DNA from: Aneurinibacillus soli
Lineage (GTDB): Bacteria; Bacillota; Bacilli; Aneurinibacillales; Aneurinibacillaceae
DNA: 64,000 nt
Direction: 5' to 3'
Assembly (NCBI RefSeq): GCF_002355375.1
Contig: NZ_AP017312.1
Coordinates: forward strand, 2,745,001 to 2,809,000
Part shown: in pieces, positions 1-10,755 of the stretch
Position numbering within the stretch: the first letter of the stretch is position 1
How the letters are laid out: each line of letters opens with the position of its first letter
Notes under the pieces: generated by a model
Database searches by the model: none
The model's input: the letters and a program-made list of their open reading frames with translations, nothing else
What the model was told of the DNA's origin: nothing
Made by a program: the position numbers and the translations under genes

Positions 1-2467
1 AGAAGTCTAGCTCATGCTGAACGGCATCTTGCGCTGATTTTTTCATAAGAAGAAGAGACGCCACTCTGGCCTTTAATTCCGCAAGTTCGACAGGTTTTGG
101 TAAAAAATCATTGGCACCTGCTTCAAAAGAGGCGAGAATATCCCCCACTTGTCCGGCTGCCGTCAACATAAGAATCGGTATTTCACTTAAGCTGGCGGTT
201 TTTCGAATGTGTTTACACACTTCTAGACCGGATATTCGCGGCATCATAAGATCAAGAATAACCAGATCAATAGTTGGATGATTGTATAACGCGTCAAAAG
301 CTTCCGCGCCATTTTTTACAGCAATCACAGAATGTCCCATAGCATCAATCGCATTGATGACTACGTTTAAATTAGAATATTCATCATCTACTACTAATAC
401 CGTGCTCGTTCCTTCCTTCATCCTTTTATAAGGGGTAGTAAAAGACATAACGTGCACATTTGTATCTGTTATAGAAAATTTCTTTTCCTCTCTTTGTCTT
501 TCGTTTTTCACCACTGGCAGGGTAAATCGAAAACGAGATCCCCTCCCTACCTGTGACTCCACATCAATCCTGCCTCCGTGTAATTCTACTAATTGTTTCG
601 TGATGTTCAAACCAAGGCCAATCCCGTTATTTTCTCGAGTCATATGCGCTTCTAGTTGATGGAATGATTGAAAAATTTCATCATATTTGTCTTCAGGTAT
701 TCCTGCTCCCGTATCCTTCACAACAATCTCCAAAAACTCCCCGCGTACTTGTGCAAAAATTTCAACCGTTCCACTTGTGGTGTATTTCATCGCATTATCG
801 ATTAAGTTGTAAAAAATTTGATGCAACCGATTTTCATCAACATAAACACTCGGTAAATCTTCCGGAATACGATTGCATAGTGTGATTTCTTTCTCTTGCT
901 GTAGAATTGAGAACGTGGCGAGAACGGTATGAGCACTTGTTCGCACATCAACAAAAGATGGATAGAGGGTCAATTCTCCCTGCTTCATTTTCGAAACATC
1001 GATAATATCATTAATCAGGTTAGACAAGCGCTTGCCAATCGAATGAATCAAGTACAGGCTCTCCTTTTGCCTTGCATTGATTTTGTCTGCTATTTCCTCT
1101 AGCAATATTTGCGTCATATTAATAATCCCATGCAACGGTGTTCGTAATTCATGCGAGGTTTTCGCCAGAAATTCATCCTTTAGTTTATCAACCGTCAACA
1201 ATTTCGTGGATAGCTCTTCATTTTTCTTGAACGCATTATACGAACGAAGTGACATCAATAAGGAATGCATTAACATAAATAAAAGAGGTTCAAAAGGGGG
1301 GAGAATATTCGTAGATGAATATCCCCTTATATTAAGCGTAGTATCAACCATATACATCATGAAAGAAAAAGCACCGACCGTAAGATAGATGGCCCCTTCC
1401 ATTCCTCTAATCGCTGCCAGTACAGAAATATAAATCATATAAAAGTACGGCACACTTGCAAAAAGGGAGAAAGGCAGCTCCAGATGTGTATAAATGCTCA
1501 TCGGAAAAACAAAGGATGCTATGATTAATGCGCTGCCGACAAAAACGCTTATCTGTACAAACCACAAAAAACAGAGTGTAGAAAAGAAAAAATACGTATA
1601 CAAAATAAGACTTACATTCGAAATAATGCCTGATATCACTTGTAGCTTTTGAAATAAAAAATAATCAATCTGAGGAAATAACGTATACAGCACTTTTTCT
1701 CCATGCGTCACTACATATAATCCTGAAAAAAAACAAAACACAGCAAAAGACAGCAAAGAAAAGTCTTTCCTTCTCTGCATATATAATCCTAAAAAGTAAA
1801 TGCCCATAACAACAATCCCCGTAAGCATAATCCAGTCAAATGCAAGGGCCTGTTCTCTCAAGGAAGAAATCGTCTGCTGATCCCCGAAATAGATCGAGTG
1901 AAAAATCCCGCCACCAGGAGCGTACACATAATTCGAAACGTGAACAATCACATCAACTTTATCCCCTGATACATTCACATAACGTACATACGGTGTATTT
2001 TCAGGGGAATACGTTCCTTGTATGCTCGGAACCCCGCTCGCGCCTACTAGATGACCATTTATATAGATTCTATTTGCCATACGAATATTTGAGGTTTTTA
2101 TACCAAATATTCGCTCCTGACCGTTTACTTTTATTTGTAGATGATAGGTCGCACTGCCATAAGGAGGAAGTTTTTTACCCTGGATACTATAATCATTCCA
2201 TAAAGACGGAACTTTTACATATGTAGGATTTTTCTGTCCGGCTTCAAGATCTTTTGGCTCAAGCAATTGGTCCGGATAAAACGCCCACTCTCCATCCAGG
2301 GATACAGCTCCTTTTTTCTCAAAATCCCACGCTGATAAATCAAGAACACCCCGTTGTGCGTGCGGCGTTTCTTTCGAGGTAAACTTTTCAAGAACGATCC
2401 AAAAAAGAAAAAACATAATAAAGAAAGATAAAAGACATATTCCAAATGCCAGTAGTCTTGTTTTCAT
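1..2467 (-). CDS. Hybrid sensor histidine kinase with 7TM-DISM sensor (3' end beyond window)
   Basis: Membrane sensor kinase, incomplete at the left edge; 822 codons are visible. The start at 2467 follows an AGGGGAAG ribosome site. In order: an N-terminal membrane segment (about residues 5-25), an extracytoplasmic beta-rich 7TMR-DISM-type domain (to about 190), several hydrophobic segments (about 200-410), a HisKA domain with phospho-acceptor His439 (SHELRT), a HATPase domain with DNAMKY and glycine-rich DTGAGIP and GIGLGL boxes, and a receiver domain with the DDE acid cluster and phospho-acceptor Asp739 (VILDLMMPR). The visible part ends QHELDF. In related Bacillales proteins that sequence leads into a second, LytS-type kinase module, so one probably lies outside the window (inference). 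The ligand is unknown. It starts 10 bp after the upstream gene's stop, so co-transcription is likely. Confidence 0.9.
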   Translation of the reverse strand, partial: MKTRLLAFGICLLSFFIMFFLFWIVLEKFTSKETPHAQRGVLDLSAWDFEKKGAVSLDGEWAFYPDQLLEPKDLEAGQKNPTYVKVPSLWNDYSIQGKKLPPYGSATYHLQIKVNGQERIFGIKTSNIRMANRIYINGHLVGASGVPSIQGTYSPENTPYVRYVNVSGDKVDVIVHVSNYVYAPGGGIFHSIYFGDQQTISSLREQALAFDWIMLTGIVVMGIYFLGLYMQRRKDFSLLSFAVFCFFSGLYVVTHGEKVLYTLFPQIDYFLFQKLQVISGIISNVSLILYTYFFFSTLCFLWFVQISVFVGSALIIASFVFPMSIYTHLELPFSLFASVPYFYMIYISVLAAIRGMEGAIYLTVGAFSFMMYMVDTTLNIRGYSSTNILPPFEPLLFMLMHSLLMSLRSYNAFKKNEELSTKLLTVDKLKDEFLAKTSHELRTPLHGIINMTQILLEEIADKINARQKESLYLIHSIGKRLSNLINDIIDVSKMKQGELTLYPSFVDVRTSAHTVLATFSILQQEKEITLCNRIPEDLPSVYVDENRLHQIFYNLIDNAMKYTTSGTVEIFAQVRGEFLEIVVKDTGAGIPEDKYDEIFQSFHQLEAHMTRENNGIGLGLNITKQLVELHGGRIDVESQVGRGSRFRFTLPVVKNERQREEKKFSITDTNVHVMSFTTPYKRMKEGTSTVLVVDDEYSNLNVVINAIDAMGHSVIAVKNGAEAFDALYNHPTIDLVILDLMMPRISGLEVCKHIRKTASLSEIPILMLTAAGQVGDILASFEAGANDFLPKPVELAELKARVASLLLMKKSAQDAVQHELDF

Positions 2468-2476
2468 ACACTTCCC

Positions 2477-3286
2477 CTATGTATTAAAAGATGATCCAGT
2501 AGTATCACGCACCAGGTTTCGCAAATAGCGTGCTGCCGCCACCATTCGTGAACCGTACCACGAAAACATCTCTCCATCCACCAGCACAACCGTACTGTCT
2601 GGAAACAGCGCCGAAAGCGCCTCTCGATGCTTCTGGGCAAACGGGAACGGCTCCGATGACAGGAACAAATAATCCGGTGCTGCTGCACGGATGTCATCTT
2701 CCGTCACCGCCGGATAACGGCCTTCCGCTTCCGCAAACACATTTACAAATCCGCAGCGCGAGAGCAGCGAGTGAATATACGTATGATCCCCCACGACCAT
2801 GTATGGATTCTGCCAGATGAAATATGCTACACGCTTACCGTCTACTTGCATCAGTTCCGCAAAGCCTGTCTCAATCTCACGAATCAGTTGCTTCGCTTCC
2901 ACGCGTGCGCCGACAACTCTACCAAGATCACGGATCATATGAAGCGCATCCTCATACGTCTCGACGTCCGTCACATACACCGGATACGATTCCGCAAGGC
3001 GCTCGACCATCTCTTTCGGATTCTCTTCTTTTTCCGCAATAATCAAGTCCGGGGCAAGCGATGCGAGTACATCATCTTTGACCTGCTTTGTACCACCGAC
3101 GCGCACGACATCCGCAAGTGCCTCTGTCGGGTGAATACAGAACTGCGTCCGCCCAATTACTCGCTCCCCCACGCCAAGCGCAAACAACGTCTCGGTCAGC
3201 GACGGGCAGAGTGAAACAATCCGCTTTGGGGGAAATGGAACGGCAACCGACCGCCCCAGATGATCGAGAACATGCTTGATAGTCAT
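2477..3286 (-). CDS. BtuF/TroA-type helical-backbone metal receptor, no signal peptide
   Basis: 269-residue periplasmic-binding-protein fold of the cobalamin/iron-chelate (BtuF, TroA) superfamily. The RIVSLCPSLTETLFALG start of the first lobe and the VVLVDGEMFSWYGSRM region near residue 240 are typical of the BtuF branch. The start ATG is preceded by GGAGAG. The N-terminus (MTIKHVLDHLGRSV) begins directly in the first beta strand and lacks both a signal peptide and a lipobox cysteine, so the protein as encoded should be cytoplasmic. No ABC permease or ATPase gene is adjacent. Such solitary unexported homologues exist in Bacillales and their role is not clear. Co-transcription with the downstream sensor kinase is likely because only 9 bp separate them. 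Confidence 0.88.
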   Translation of the reverse strand: MTIKHVLDHLGRSVAVPFPPKRIVSLCPSLTETLFALGVGERVIGRTQFCIHPTEALADVVRVGGTKQVKDDVLASLAPDLIIAEKEENPKEMVERLAESYPVYVTDVETYEDALHMIRDLGRVVGARVEAKQLIREIETGFAELMQVDGKRVAYFIWQNPYMVVGDHTYIHSLLSRCGFVNVFAEAEGRYPAVTEDDIRAAAPDYLFLSSEPFPFAQKHREALSALFPDSTVVLVDGEMFSWYGSRMVAAARYLRNLVRDTTGSSFNT

Positions 3287-3380
3287 ACAATCTCTCCTTC
3301 CAGCTGCTCAATGTATTCACATAGTCCGATTTGTTTCTCTTTTCCCTATCGTAGCACAAACGCCAGTCATCCGGCTCTAT

Positions 3381-3409
3381 TTTTCACATATCACGGAATG
3401 TGATATAAT
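3381..3409 (+). promoter_or_regulatory. Probable sigma-A promoter of the ABC-F gene
   Basis: TTTTCA (3381-3386), 17-bp spacer, then TATAAT (3404-3409) with an extended -10 TG (3401-3402). The short inverted repeat ATCAC-N5-GTGAT (3390-3404) lies in the spacer and could be an operator, but it is short enough to be chance. Confidence 0.5.
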
Positions 3410-3438
3410 ATATAGTTGGTATATAAATCTGCAAATAA

Positions 3439-5073
<1,635 letters not shown>

Positions 5074-5084
5074 AATGTGAGAAT

Positions 5085-5808
5085 AAGCTGCCCAAAAAGT
5101 CAGAACATGGCGAACAGGGCAGCTTTTTTCGTGATATCGACAATGTGTAGTGGTCAGGGAGTAGGAGAAGGGATGAGCCGTTCGCTTGAGTACACTTGCA
5201 GGGAAGCTCTGACTGTCCGCTCCGGGAGCTCGGCGAACTCGCCCGCAAAGAAAAGCCCTCGATGCTAATTCACCGAAGGATTGCGGGCAGAAGCCCATTC
5301 GCCGTTCTCCCTCCGCTGAGTAGGCGCGTACAGGCGCTCTCTTGCTCTTCCCTTCTCCCACTCCCCGCACAACGTTTCGGTTTACAAAAAACGCGCAACG
5401 CCAGAATGGATTTGCTCGGATAGACACTGGCTTTTTGGAAGTCTGCTTTCTTTATTTTTTACCTGCATAGCAAAGCTCAACCTCTTGATTATGCTTGGGG
5501 CTTTTCATCCAAACTGTGTCAGGAGTGGGATCGGGCGGGGCAACGGAACGCCTGTACGCGATTCCCAGCGGAAGGGGACAGACGAACGGGCCTTTGCCCA
5601 CAATGCTTCGATGCACACACATCGTAGACATCTTTTGTGGGCGAGTTCGTCTGGCACTTGGAGCGGACAGTCCTAACTTCTTTGTAAGCGTACCGAAGTG
5701 ACGAGGCTCCGTCCGATCCCACTCCTCCACCACACTTTGGAGAACCCCCTCCCCAAGAAAAAAGAGACTGCCTCAACCGCTGTGTTACAGCTTTCGAGAC
5801 AGTCTCTT
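5085..5808 (-). repeat. Composite foldback repeat, copy A (complete, inverted orientation)
   Basis: Non-coding element between the convergent ABC-F and phoU genes. Order on the + strand: border hairpin with T-run (stem AAGCTGCCC 5085-5093 / GGGCAGCTT 5117-5125); beta module (5145-5373) whose outer arms carry GGGAGTaGGAGAAGGGA and its near-complement; conserved linker (about 5374-5515, with CTTTGCTATGCAG on the opposite strand); alpha module (5516-5735) whose outer arms carry GGAGTGGGATCGG at 5522 and CCGATCCCACTCC ending 5725; border hairpin (5762-5774 / 5796-5808). Inner stems pair CAGACGAAC with GTTCGTCTG and CCCACAA with TTGTGGG. Short ORFs inside are incidental. Orientation is opposite to copies B, E, F and G. 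Confidence 0.85.
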
Positions 5809-5846
5809 ACTTTCTATGAAGCTTGTGACTAGCAAACTATGAACGT

Positions 5847-6494
5847 CTAGTGATTCAAGTCTGCGATGTGCCCGGTTTTCATGTAAAGGGTCCATTCCCC
5901 AATGTTAGTGGCATGGTCGCCAATCCGTTCGAGGGCATGGAGAAGCTTGATATACTGGATCGCTTCACGGAAGTGCTGCGGTTCTTTTTCAAGAAGCGAT
6001 TCAAGCATTTCAACGTTACGACGATGCAGCGTGTCAATCACGTCATCCATGTCATTTAACGTGTGAAGCGGATTGATGTCCTCTTTTTCGAACGCCTGGA
6101 TAGTAGTATCAAGAATGCCTTTAACTGCGTCTGTCATGTCCATGATGCTAAAAAACGGAAGCTCTTTTTCCGTCTTATCCATACGGATGACGGCATCCGC
6201 CATATCTACCGCTTGATCACCAATGCGCTCGAGATCCGTTACGATTTTCAAATATGCGCCAACCGTGCGCATGTCTCCTGCTACTGGAGCCTGTAAAGCG
6301 ATAAGGCTAAGGCTGTGCTTAGATACGCTATCAGTTAAAGCATTCGCTTCTTCATCTTGTGCAGTAACCTCGCGAGCCAGTTCAGCATTTTTCTGCTCAA
6401 ATGCCTGGGTAGCCTGCAAGAAATGGCCACGTACCATATAAGCCAGCTCAATAATTTGTTGTTTTACTTGTTCGAATGAATGTGTCTGCATCAA
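5847..6494 (-). CDS. phoU: Phosphate signalling protein PhoU
   Basis: 215 residues, the usual PhoU length, all-helical. It carries the two PhoU repeats with the metal-binding E/DxxxD-type motifs; DLERIGDQAVDMAD (about 110) and ALERIGDHATNIGE (about 190) are diagnostic. PhoU links the Pst phosphate transporter to PhoR-type kinases and represses phosphate uptake in excess phosphate. No pst genes are next to it in the window. The GGGGCGAC sequence just upstream of the ATG is a plausible ribosome site. Downstream lies the border hairpin of repeat copy A, which probably terminates its transcript. Confidence 0.95.
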   Translation of the reverse strand: MMQTHSFEQVKQQIIELAYMVRGHFLQATQAFEQKNAELAREVTAQDEEANALTDSVSKHSLSLIALQAPVAGDMRTVGAYLKIVTDLERIGDQAVDMADAVIRMDKTEKELPFFSIMDMTDAVKGILDTTIQAFEKEDINPLHTLNDMDDVIDTLHRRNVEMLESLLEKEPQHFREAIQYIKLLHALERIGDHATNIGEWTLYMKTGHIADLNH

Positions 6495-6696
6495 CTATGT
6501 CGCCCCTTCTGCTCAGTTCTTTACTTACTCATCATAATGAAGAAATAAGGAAAAGCGAGCGAAATTTACTATTCTTTACATCTTCTTTACATTGTTGATG
6601 AATCGTTAAGAATTTAATTCCTTTCTGTATAATTGACGGATCGAATTTTCAGAAATACAATGAATGGAAAGAAGCGTAAAGAAACGGGGAAATGGT

Positions 6697-7347
6697 ATGA
6701 AAAACCAGTATATTTTTCTGGATTTTGAATTTACAACGTTTGAGAAGAAAGAAGCGCCACGCGGATTTTTTCATGAAGTCATCGAAGCCGGGATAATTGT
6801 CGTAAAAGACTGGGAAATCATCGATACGTACTCATCCCTTGTTTCGCCCGTGTTTTTTCCCGAACTCGGCGAGAAATGCCGAAAGCTAACCGGCATTACA
6901 CAGGATGATGTACAGAGTGGGATTCCGTTTGATCATATGATTATGGAACTGTTGACACGCTATGAGCCAGCAGGAACGACGCTCGTTACGTGGGGCGATC
7001 TCGATATTAAAGGACTACGCCGTAACTGTCGAGAGCACAAGGTAAAGTTCCCTTTCTCGGTCATGCTTGATGACTGGCTGGATCTGTCCAAAGCATATCA
7101 GTTTTACTACGGACATAAAGACACGCCAGGGCTATGGGCAGCCCTGACGAAATACGGATTGGCTGATAAAGCTCAGGCGCACCGGGCGCTTGATGATGCA
7201 GTCGCTACTTTTAAGGTTATGCAACAGATGCAACAGGACAACTGGGTATACGACCCGAAAAAACCGACGATGCAGACGTCCATTGCCGATCTGATGGACG
7301 GCAGTAACATGGCGCTGCTTGAAAAATTACGACAGCAGCTCTCCTAA
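6697..7347 (+). CDS. kapD: DEDDh 3'-5' exonuclease, KapD-like
   Basis: DnaQ-like exonuclease. Visible motifs are Exo I FLDFEFTTFE (metal-binding Asp/Glu near residue 8), Exo II around TWGDLDIKGL, and Exo III HRALDDAVATF with the catalytic His and Asp. B. subtilis KapD, an inhibitor of the KinA route to sporulation, has the same organisation and length, so this is the closest assignment I recognise. I start at the ATG at 6697 (MKNQYIF), preceded by GGGGAAA. An in-frame ATG at 6664 would add 11 residues but has no ribosome site. It converges on doxX with a shared bidirectional terminator between them. Confidence 0.85.
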   Translation: MKNQYIFLDFEFTTFEKKEAPRGFFHEVIEAGIIVVKDWEIIDTYSSLVSPVFFPELGEKCRKLTGITQDDVQSGIPFDHMIMELLTRYEPAGTTLVTWGDLDIKGLRRNCREHKVKFPFSVMLDDWLDLSKAYQFYYGHKDTPGLWAALTKYGLADKAQAHRALDDAVATFKVMQQMQQDNWVYDPKKPTMQTSIADLMDGSNMALLEKLRQQLS

Positions 7348-7351
7348 TCAA

Positions 7352-7390
7352 AAAACTCTCCCGCTACCATATGTGCGGGAGAGTTTTTTT
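7352..7390. terminator. Bidirectional rho-independent terminator
   Basis: AAAACTCTCCCGC (7352-7364) pairs perfectly with GCGGGAGAGTTTT (7374-7386), with A- and T-runs on the two sides. It serves kapD (+) and doxX (-). Confidence 0.9.
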
Positions 7391-7392
7391 AA

Positions 7393-7782
7393 TTATGGCA
7401 TCATTGCATAAGCGCCTGGTCCGATTAAAGCTACCCCAACGGCAACTGCAATCAGAATCAAGTTGTATTCAAATCCATCTTGTGTTACCCAGTATCCGTT
7501 TTTGCCATGTACTGTGAAGATCGCAACCAGCATGGTAATCACGATCAGTGCAGCTCCAATCGGTGTGAGCAAGCCTGCCGCAAACAACGCGCCTCCTACT
7601 AATTCACTCGCTCCTGCCAGGAAGGCCATCAATACACCTGGTTTTACACCAATCGATTCCAACCATCCTCCAGTACCTTTCAGCCCATAACCGCCAAACC
7701 AGCCAAACAATTTTTGTGCACCATGCCCCATAAACGTTACACCAATGATTAAACGAATAAGTAAAAGTCCAGCATTCATCAT
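7393..7782 (-). CDS. DoxX family membrane protein
   Basis: 129 residues with four hydrophobic segments (about 5-25, 48-70, 72-92, 105-125), the size and layout of small DoxX/YphA-type proteins. The [16 protein letters not shown] sequence after the first segment is the family hallmark. DoxX proteins are integral membrane proteins, some linked to thiol/oxidative stress complexes; the role here is not shown. Transcribed alone: a terminator lies at its 3' end and 240 bp of non-coding sequence precedes it. Confidence 0.92.
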   Translation of the reverse strand: MMNAGLLLIRLIIGVTFMGHGAQKLFGWFGGYGLKGTGGWLESIGVKPGVLMAFLAGASELVGGALFAAGLLTPIGAALIVITMLVAIFTVHGKNGYWVTQDGFEYNLILIAVAVGVALIGPGAYAMMP

Positions 7783-7965
7783 TTTTTCTCTCCCATAAAA
7801 TTATTTTTTGTTTGTAACTAACTTTATATAAGTATAATAAACCATTACACTTACTTTTGTCAAGTAACTATTATGAATCAAACCCATCTCTATTCCCCTA
7901 TAGTGACAATCTTGCAGTCGGTCATCTATGTATGCCTTCGCCTATGACGTTCATGTTCAATAGAA

Positions 7966-8012
7966 AAGAGGCTCTCTCAGTCACCATGTACTGGCTTGAG
8001 ACAACCTCTTCC
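7966..8012 (-). repeat. Solitary border hairpin of the composite repeat family
   Basis: AAGAGGcTcTCTCA (from 7967) faces TGAGACAACCTCTT (ending about 8010), with a loop containing CACCATGTACTGG. Stem and loop match the border hairpins of the composite repeats, here without any alpha or beta module. It lies just beyond the 3' end of the molybdopterin oxidoreductase gene and can act as its terminator. Either it is the scar of a lost element or the hairpin is the mobile or ancestral part. Confidence 0.6.
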
Positions 8013-8022
8013 GTTACTCGCT

Positions 8023-10065
8023 CTATATCCGTTCCACTTCTACCCGTGTCGAGAAAAACACGGCCCCGCCGCCCATATCCGCAAGGCGGTCTGGCGTGAG
8101 TGCATTAGCAAGGCGCGCCTCACCTTCCGCTTCTGCCCACAAGCCCTGTGTCACTGTAACACCGGATAATACAGTATCACCGACTGCTGCCGTAAGCACA
8201 CAGTCACCCCGGTCGTTGTATACGCGCACTTTGTCACCATTCGCGATGCCGCGCTCTGCCGCATCTGCCTCATTCATATACAGACGTGGTGTTTTTTCGA
8301 GTATGGCATGCTTTTCATTATTGGAAAATGTAGAATTCAAAAAATTATGATTCGGTGCCGGAATGAACAGCAACGGATACGTATCCGGCTCCGCAATCGG
8401 CACATACGTTGGTAAGGCCGGATAGCCGTCACGCTCCATCCGCTTAGAACGCAGTTCAATCTTACCGCTTGGCGTCCGCAGACGACCCGGTGGAAGCGGT
8501 CGATCTGTTATCGTTAGTGAAACAACCGTTTCCTCCAGCAGTCGCTCGTATGTAATGCCTGCTAGATACGGATTGGCCGGATAATCTAACGCCTGGCGAA
8601 TGATCTCCTCATCTGACTCGTATAGCGCAGGCTCGGTTAGACCAAGTGCTTTGGCAAGCAAGCGAAATACGTCTGCGTTTGATTTACTTTCGCCATACGG
8701 TGGGATGACCGACTGCTGAAGCGCGATTGCATGCTGCCAGTATGACGTATACAAATCAAGATTTTCATACGAGGATGTCGCCGGAAGCACAATATCAGCG
8801 TACCGGGCAGTTTCCGTTAAAAACAGATCGTGCACGACTGTGAACAAATCCTCGCGAGCAAGCCCCTGCTTGACCCGGTTGTTATCCGGTGCAACCACGA
8901 CTGGATTGCTGTTGTATACGAACATCGAATGAATCGGCGTATCAAGTTCAGTGAGTGCTTCACCGAGTTGGTTCATGTTAATCGTACGCACTTTTTTTCG
9001 CAGCAAATCTCGGCGTTCGACAGCACGAGCATTCAACGCATTGTAGGCACTATTGCTCTTAATCGCACCGCCACCGGTATACTGCCATTGTCCGGTAAGC
9101 GCGGGCAGGCAGGCAATCGTGCGCACGAACATCCCGCCATTATCATGGTGCTGCGGTCCATTGCCAATTCGAATAAAAGACGGTGTTGTCTCCCCATATA
9201 AGCGGGCAAGCTTCACAATATCATCTGCCGGAACGCCTGTAATCGCCGCAACAGTCGCCGGATCATACGCTTTTACATGCTCCTGCAGCTCGTCGTATCC
9301 GACTGTATAATCGCGCAGGAATGCTTCATCGACGAGCTGTTCTGCAAATAGCACATGCATGATGCCGAGCGCAAGCGCTGTATCCGTTCCCGGCAATACA
9401 GGAATAAACCAGTCCGCCCAGCGGCCTGTCTGGTTTTTGTGCACATCAATTACGACGATTTTCGCACCGTTCTTGCGTGCTTTTTCCGCGAATAGCACTT
9501 GATGCATGTTTGTACTAACCGCATTGCATCCCCACATGATGATCAGCTTCGACTGTGCTGTATCTTCTGGATTGATGCCATACGCACCGCCCATCGTATA
9601 CGTGTAACCAACTGTACCTGCTACACTACAAATCGTCCGGTCCAGTTGACTTGTACCAAGCGCGTGAAAAAAACGTCGGTCCACCCCTTCTGCACTGAGT
9701 AGTCCCATATTGCCATAGAAGCTGTACGGCAGAATGCTTTCCGCACCATGTTCAGCGATTAATTCCTGCCAGCGCCCGGCGATCTCAGTAATCGCTTGCT
9801 CCCATGTAATCGGAACGAACGAGCCGTCTCCTTTCGCCCCAACACGCTTGAGCGGCTGCGTGAGTCGATTCGGATCATACAATCGTGCCGTCATATGGCG
9901 CACTTTGTTACAAATCGCCCCCTGTGTTACCGGATGATTGGGGTTACCCGCTACTTTCGTGATGCGACCGCCTTCTTTATGAACATGCAGACTACACATA
10001 TCCGGGCAGTCAAGTGAGCATACAGATGGAAAAACGCCATCAAGCTGTTCATGATATGATTGCAC
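8023..10065 (-). CDS. Molybdopterin-dependent oxidoreductase, YyaE-like
   Basis: 680 residues, DMSO-reductase/formate-dehydrogenase superfamily catalytic subunit. The N-terminus has four cysteines for a [4Fe-4S] cluster (C-x3-C-x3-C, then a fourth in QGAICNKVR at about 50). A Mo-bisMGD domain and a C-terminal dinucleotide-binding barrel (from about 565) follow. The residue at the usual Mo-ligand position lies near WGCNAVSTNMHQ (about 178-188). There is no Tat or other signal peptide, so it is cytoplasmic. No electron-transfer partner is adjacent. It resembles B. subtilis YyaE, whose substrate I do not know. The GTG start at 10065 follows AAGGAGCG. Confidence 0.92.
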   Translation of the reverse strand: MQSYHEQLDGVFPSVCSLDCPDMCSLHVHKEGGRITKVAGNPNHPVTQGAICNKVRHMTARLYDPNRLTQPLKRVGAKGDGSFVPITWEQAITEIAGRWQELIAEHGAESILPYSFYGNMGLLSAEGVDRRFFHALGTSQLDRTICSVAGTVGYTYTMGGAYGINPEDTAQSKLIIMWGCNAVSTNMHQVLFAEKARKNGAKIVVIDVHKNQTGRWADWFIPVLPGTDTALALGIMHVLFAEQLVDEAFLRDYTVGYDELQEHVKAYDPATVAAITGVPADDIVKLARLYGETTPSFIRIGNGPQHHDNGGMFVRTIACLPALTGQWQYTGGGAIKSNSAYNALNARAVERRDLLRKKVRTINMNQLGEALTELDTPIHSMFVYNSNPVVVAPDNNRVKQGLAREDLFTVVHDLFLTETARYADIVLPATSSYENLDLYTSYWQHAIALQQSVIPPYGESKSNADVFRLLAKALGLTEPALYESDEEIIRQALDYPANPYLAGITYERLLEETVVSLTITDRPLPPGRLRTPSGKIELRSKRMERDGYPALPTYVPIAEPDTYPLLFIPAPNHNFLNSTFSNNEKHAILEKTPRLYMNEADAAERGIANGDKVRVYNDRGDCVLTAAVGDTVLSGVTVTQGLWAEAEGEARLANALTPDRLADMGGGAVFFSTRVEVERI

Positions 10066-10160
10066 TCTTGTCGCTCCTTTTCTATGAAAATAGTAAACTT
10101 CTTGTCTCTATGATACGAGTTTACAGCCCAGCCCTGCAAGCCTATCACTTCACAACTCCA

Positions 10161-10191
10161 ACACAATTGTGTCTTATACTAAACAAGACAC
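10161..10191 (+). promoter_or_regulatory. Candidate operator/promoter upstream of copC
   Basis: A perfect 12-bp palindrome ACACAATTGTGT (10161-10172) overlaps an inverted repeat GTGTCTT-N9-AAGACAC (10169-10191). A -10-like TATACT (10175-10180) sits in the spacer. A repressor bound here would block the promoter. The regulator is not identified; copper-responsive control is only a guess from the gene downstream. Confidence 0.4.
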
Positions 10192-10212
10192 CATACAGAA
10201 AGGACTAAGCTT

Positions 10213-10755
10213 ATGAAAAAATGGCTTGGCTTTATATTCGTACTGCTACTTTGCTTCCCAACCACTACATCGGCACATACAAAGCTAAAAACAGCGACTC
10301 CGGCACCAAATTCTACGGTTACAACGGAGATGCGTGAGCTTACGCTAACATTCGGAGGGCGAATTGAAAATACGAGCACATTCAGTGTACTAGACAAAGC
10401 AGGGAAACCCATGACCCCACTCACACTTACACGAGAAGAAAAGTCGATAACCGGCTCACTCGCAAAACCGCTCTCTAACGGCTCTTATACCGTGGACTGG
10501 AACGTGATCGGGGAGGACGGTCACGTGATGAAAGGTTCGTATTCTTTCACCGTCAAGCTTCCAGAACAGAAGGCTGCTCCCACACCATCTGCTACCCAAC
10601 CGAAAGCATCTGTTTCCCCGACAACTCAAGTCCCGCAAAAAGCGGAACAGTCGGCAGAAGCAACTTCCTCTAGCCCCGTACTATGGATTGCGGGTATCCT
10701 TGGGCTCGGTGCAGTAGCAAGCTTGATCTGGCTATTTGTAAGAAGGAAAGCCTAA
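10213..10755 (+). CDS. Copper resistance CopC-domain protein, membrane-anchored
   Basis: 180 residues: signal peptide (1-21, ending TTSAH), a CopC beta-barrel domain (about 22-118), a Pro/Thr/Ala/Gln-rich spacer (about 120-155) and a C-terminal membrane anchor (157-176, then RRKA). His22 would be the N-terminal residue after cleavage at TTSA-H, the position that binds Cu(II) in CopC proteins; a conserved GEDGHVMKG carries a second His (about 102). It should sit outside the membrane and hand copper to the CopD protein encoded next. The stop overlaps the next start (TAATG), so the two are translationally coupled. Confidence 0.9.
   Translation: MKKWLGFIFVLLLCFPTTTSAHTKLKTATPAPNSTVTTEMRELTLTFGGRIENTSTFSVLDKAGKPMTPLTLTREEKSITGSLAKPLSNGSYTVDWNVIGEDGHVMKGSYSFTVKLPEQKAAPTPSATQPKASVSPTTQVPQKAEQSAEATSSSPVLWIAGILGLGAVASLIWLFVRRKA

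Noticed and set aside
5085-5808. Composite repeats as insertion sequences
   Set aside because: No transposase gene or remnant occurs in any copy, and copies lack evident target duplications. The ends are terminator-like hairpins rather than simple IS inverted repeats.
10683-10754. Longer N-terminus for the CopD protein
   Set aside because: The extension lies inside copC, and the ATG overlapping the copC stop (TAATG) is the normal coupled start.
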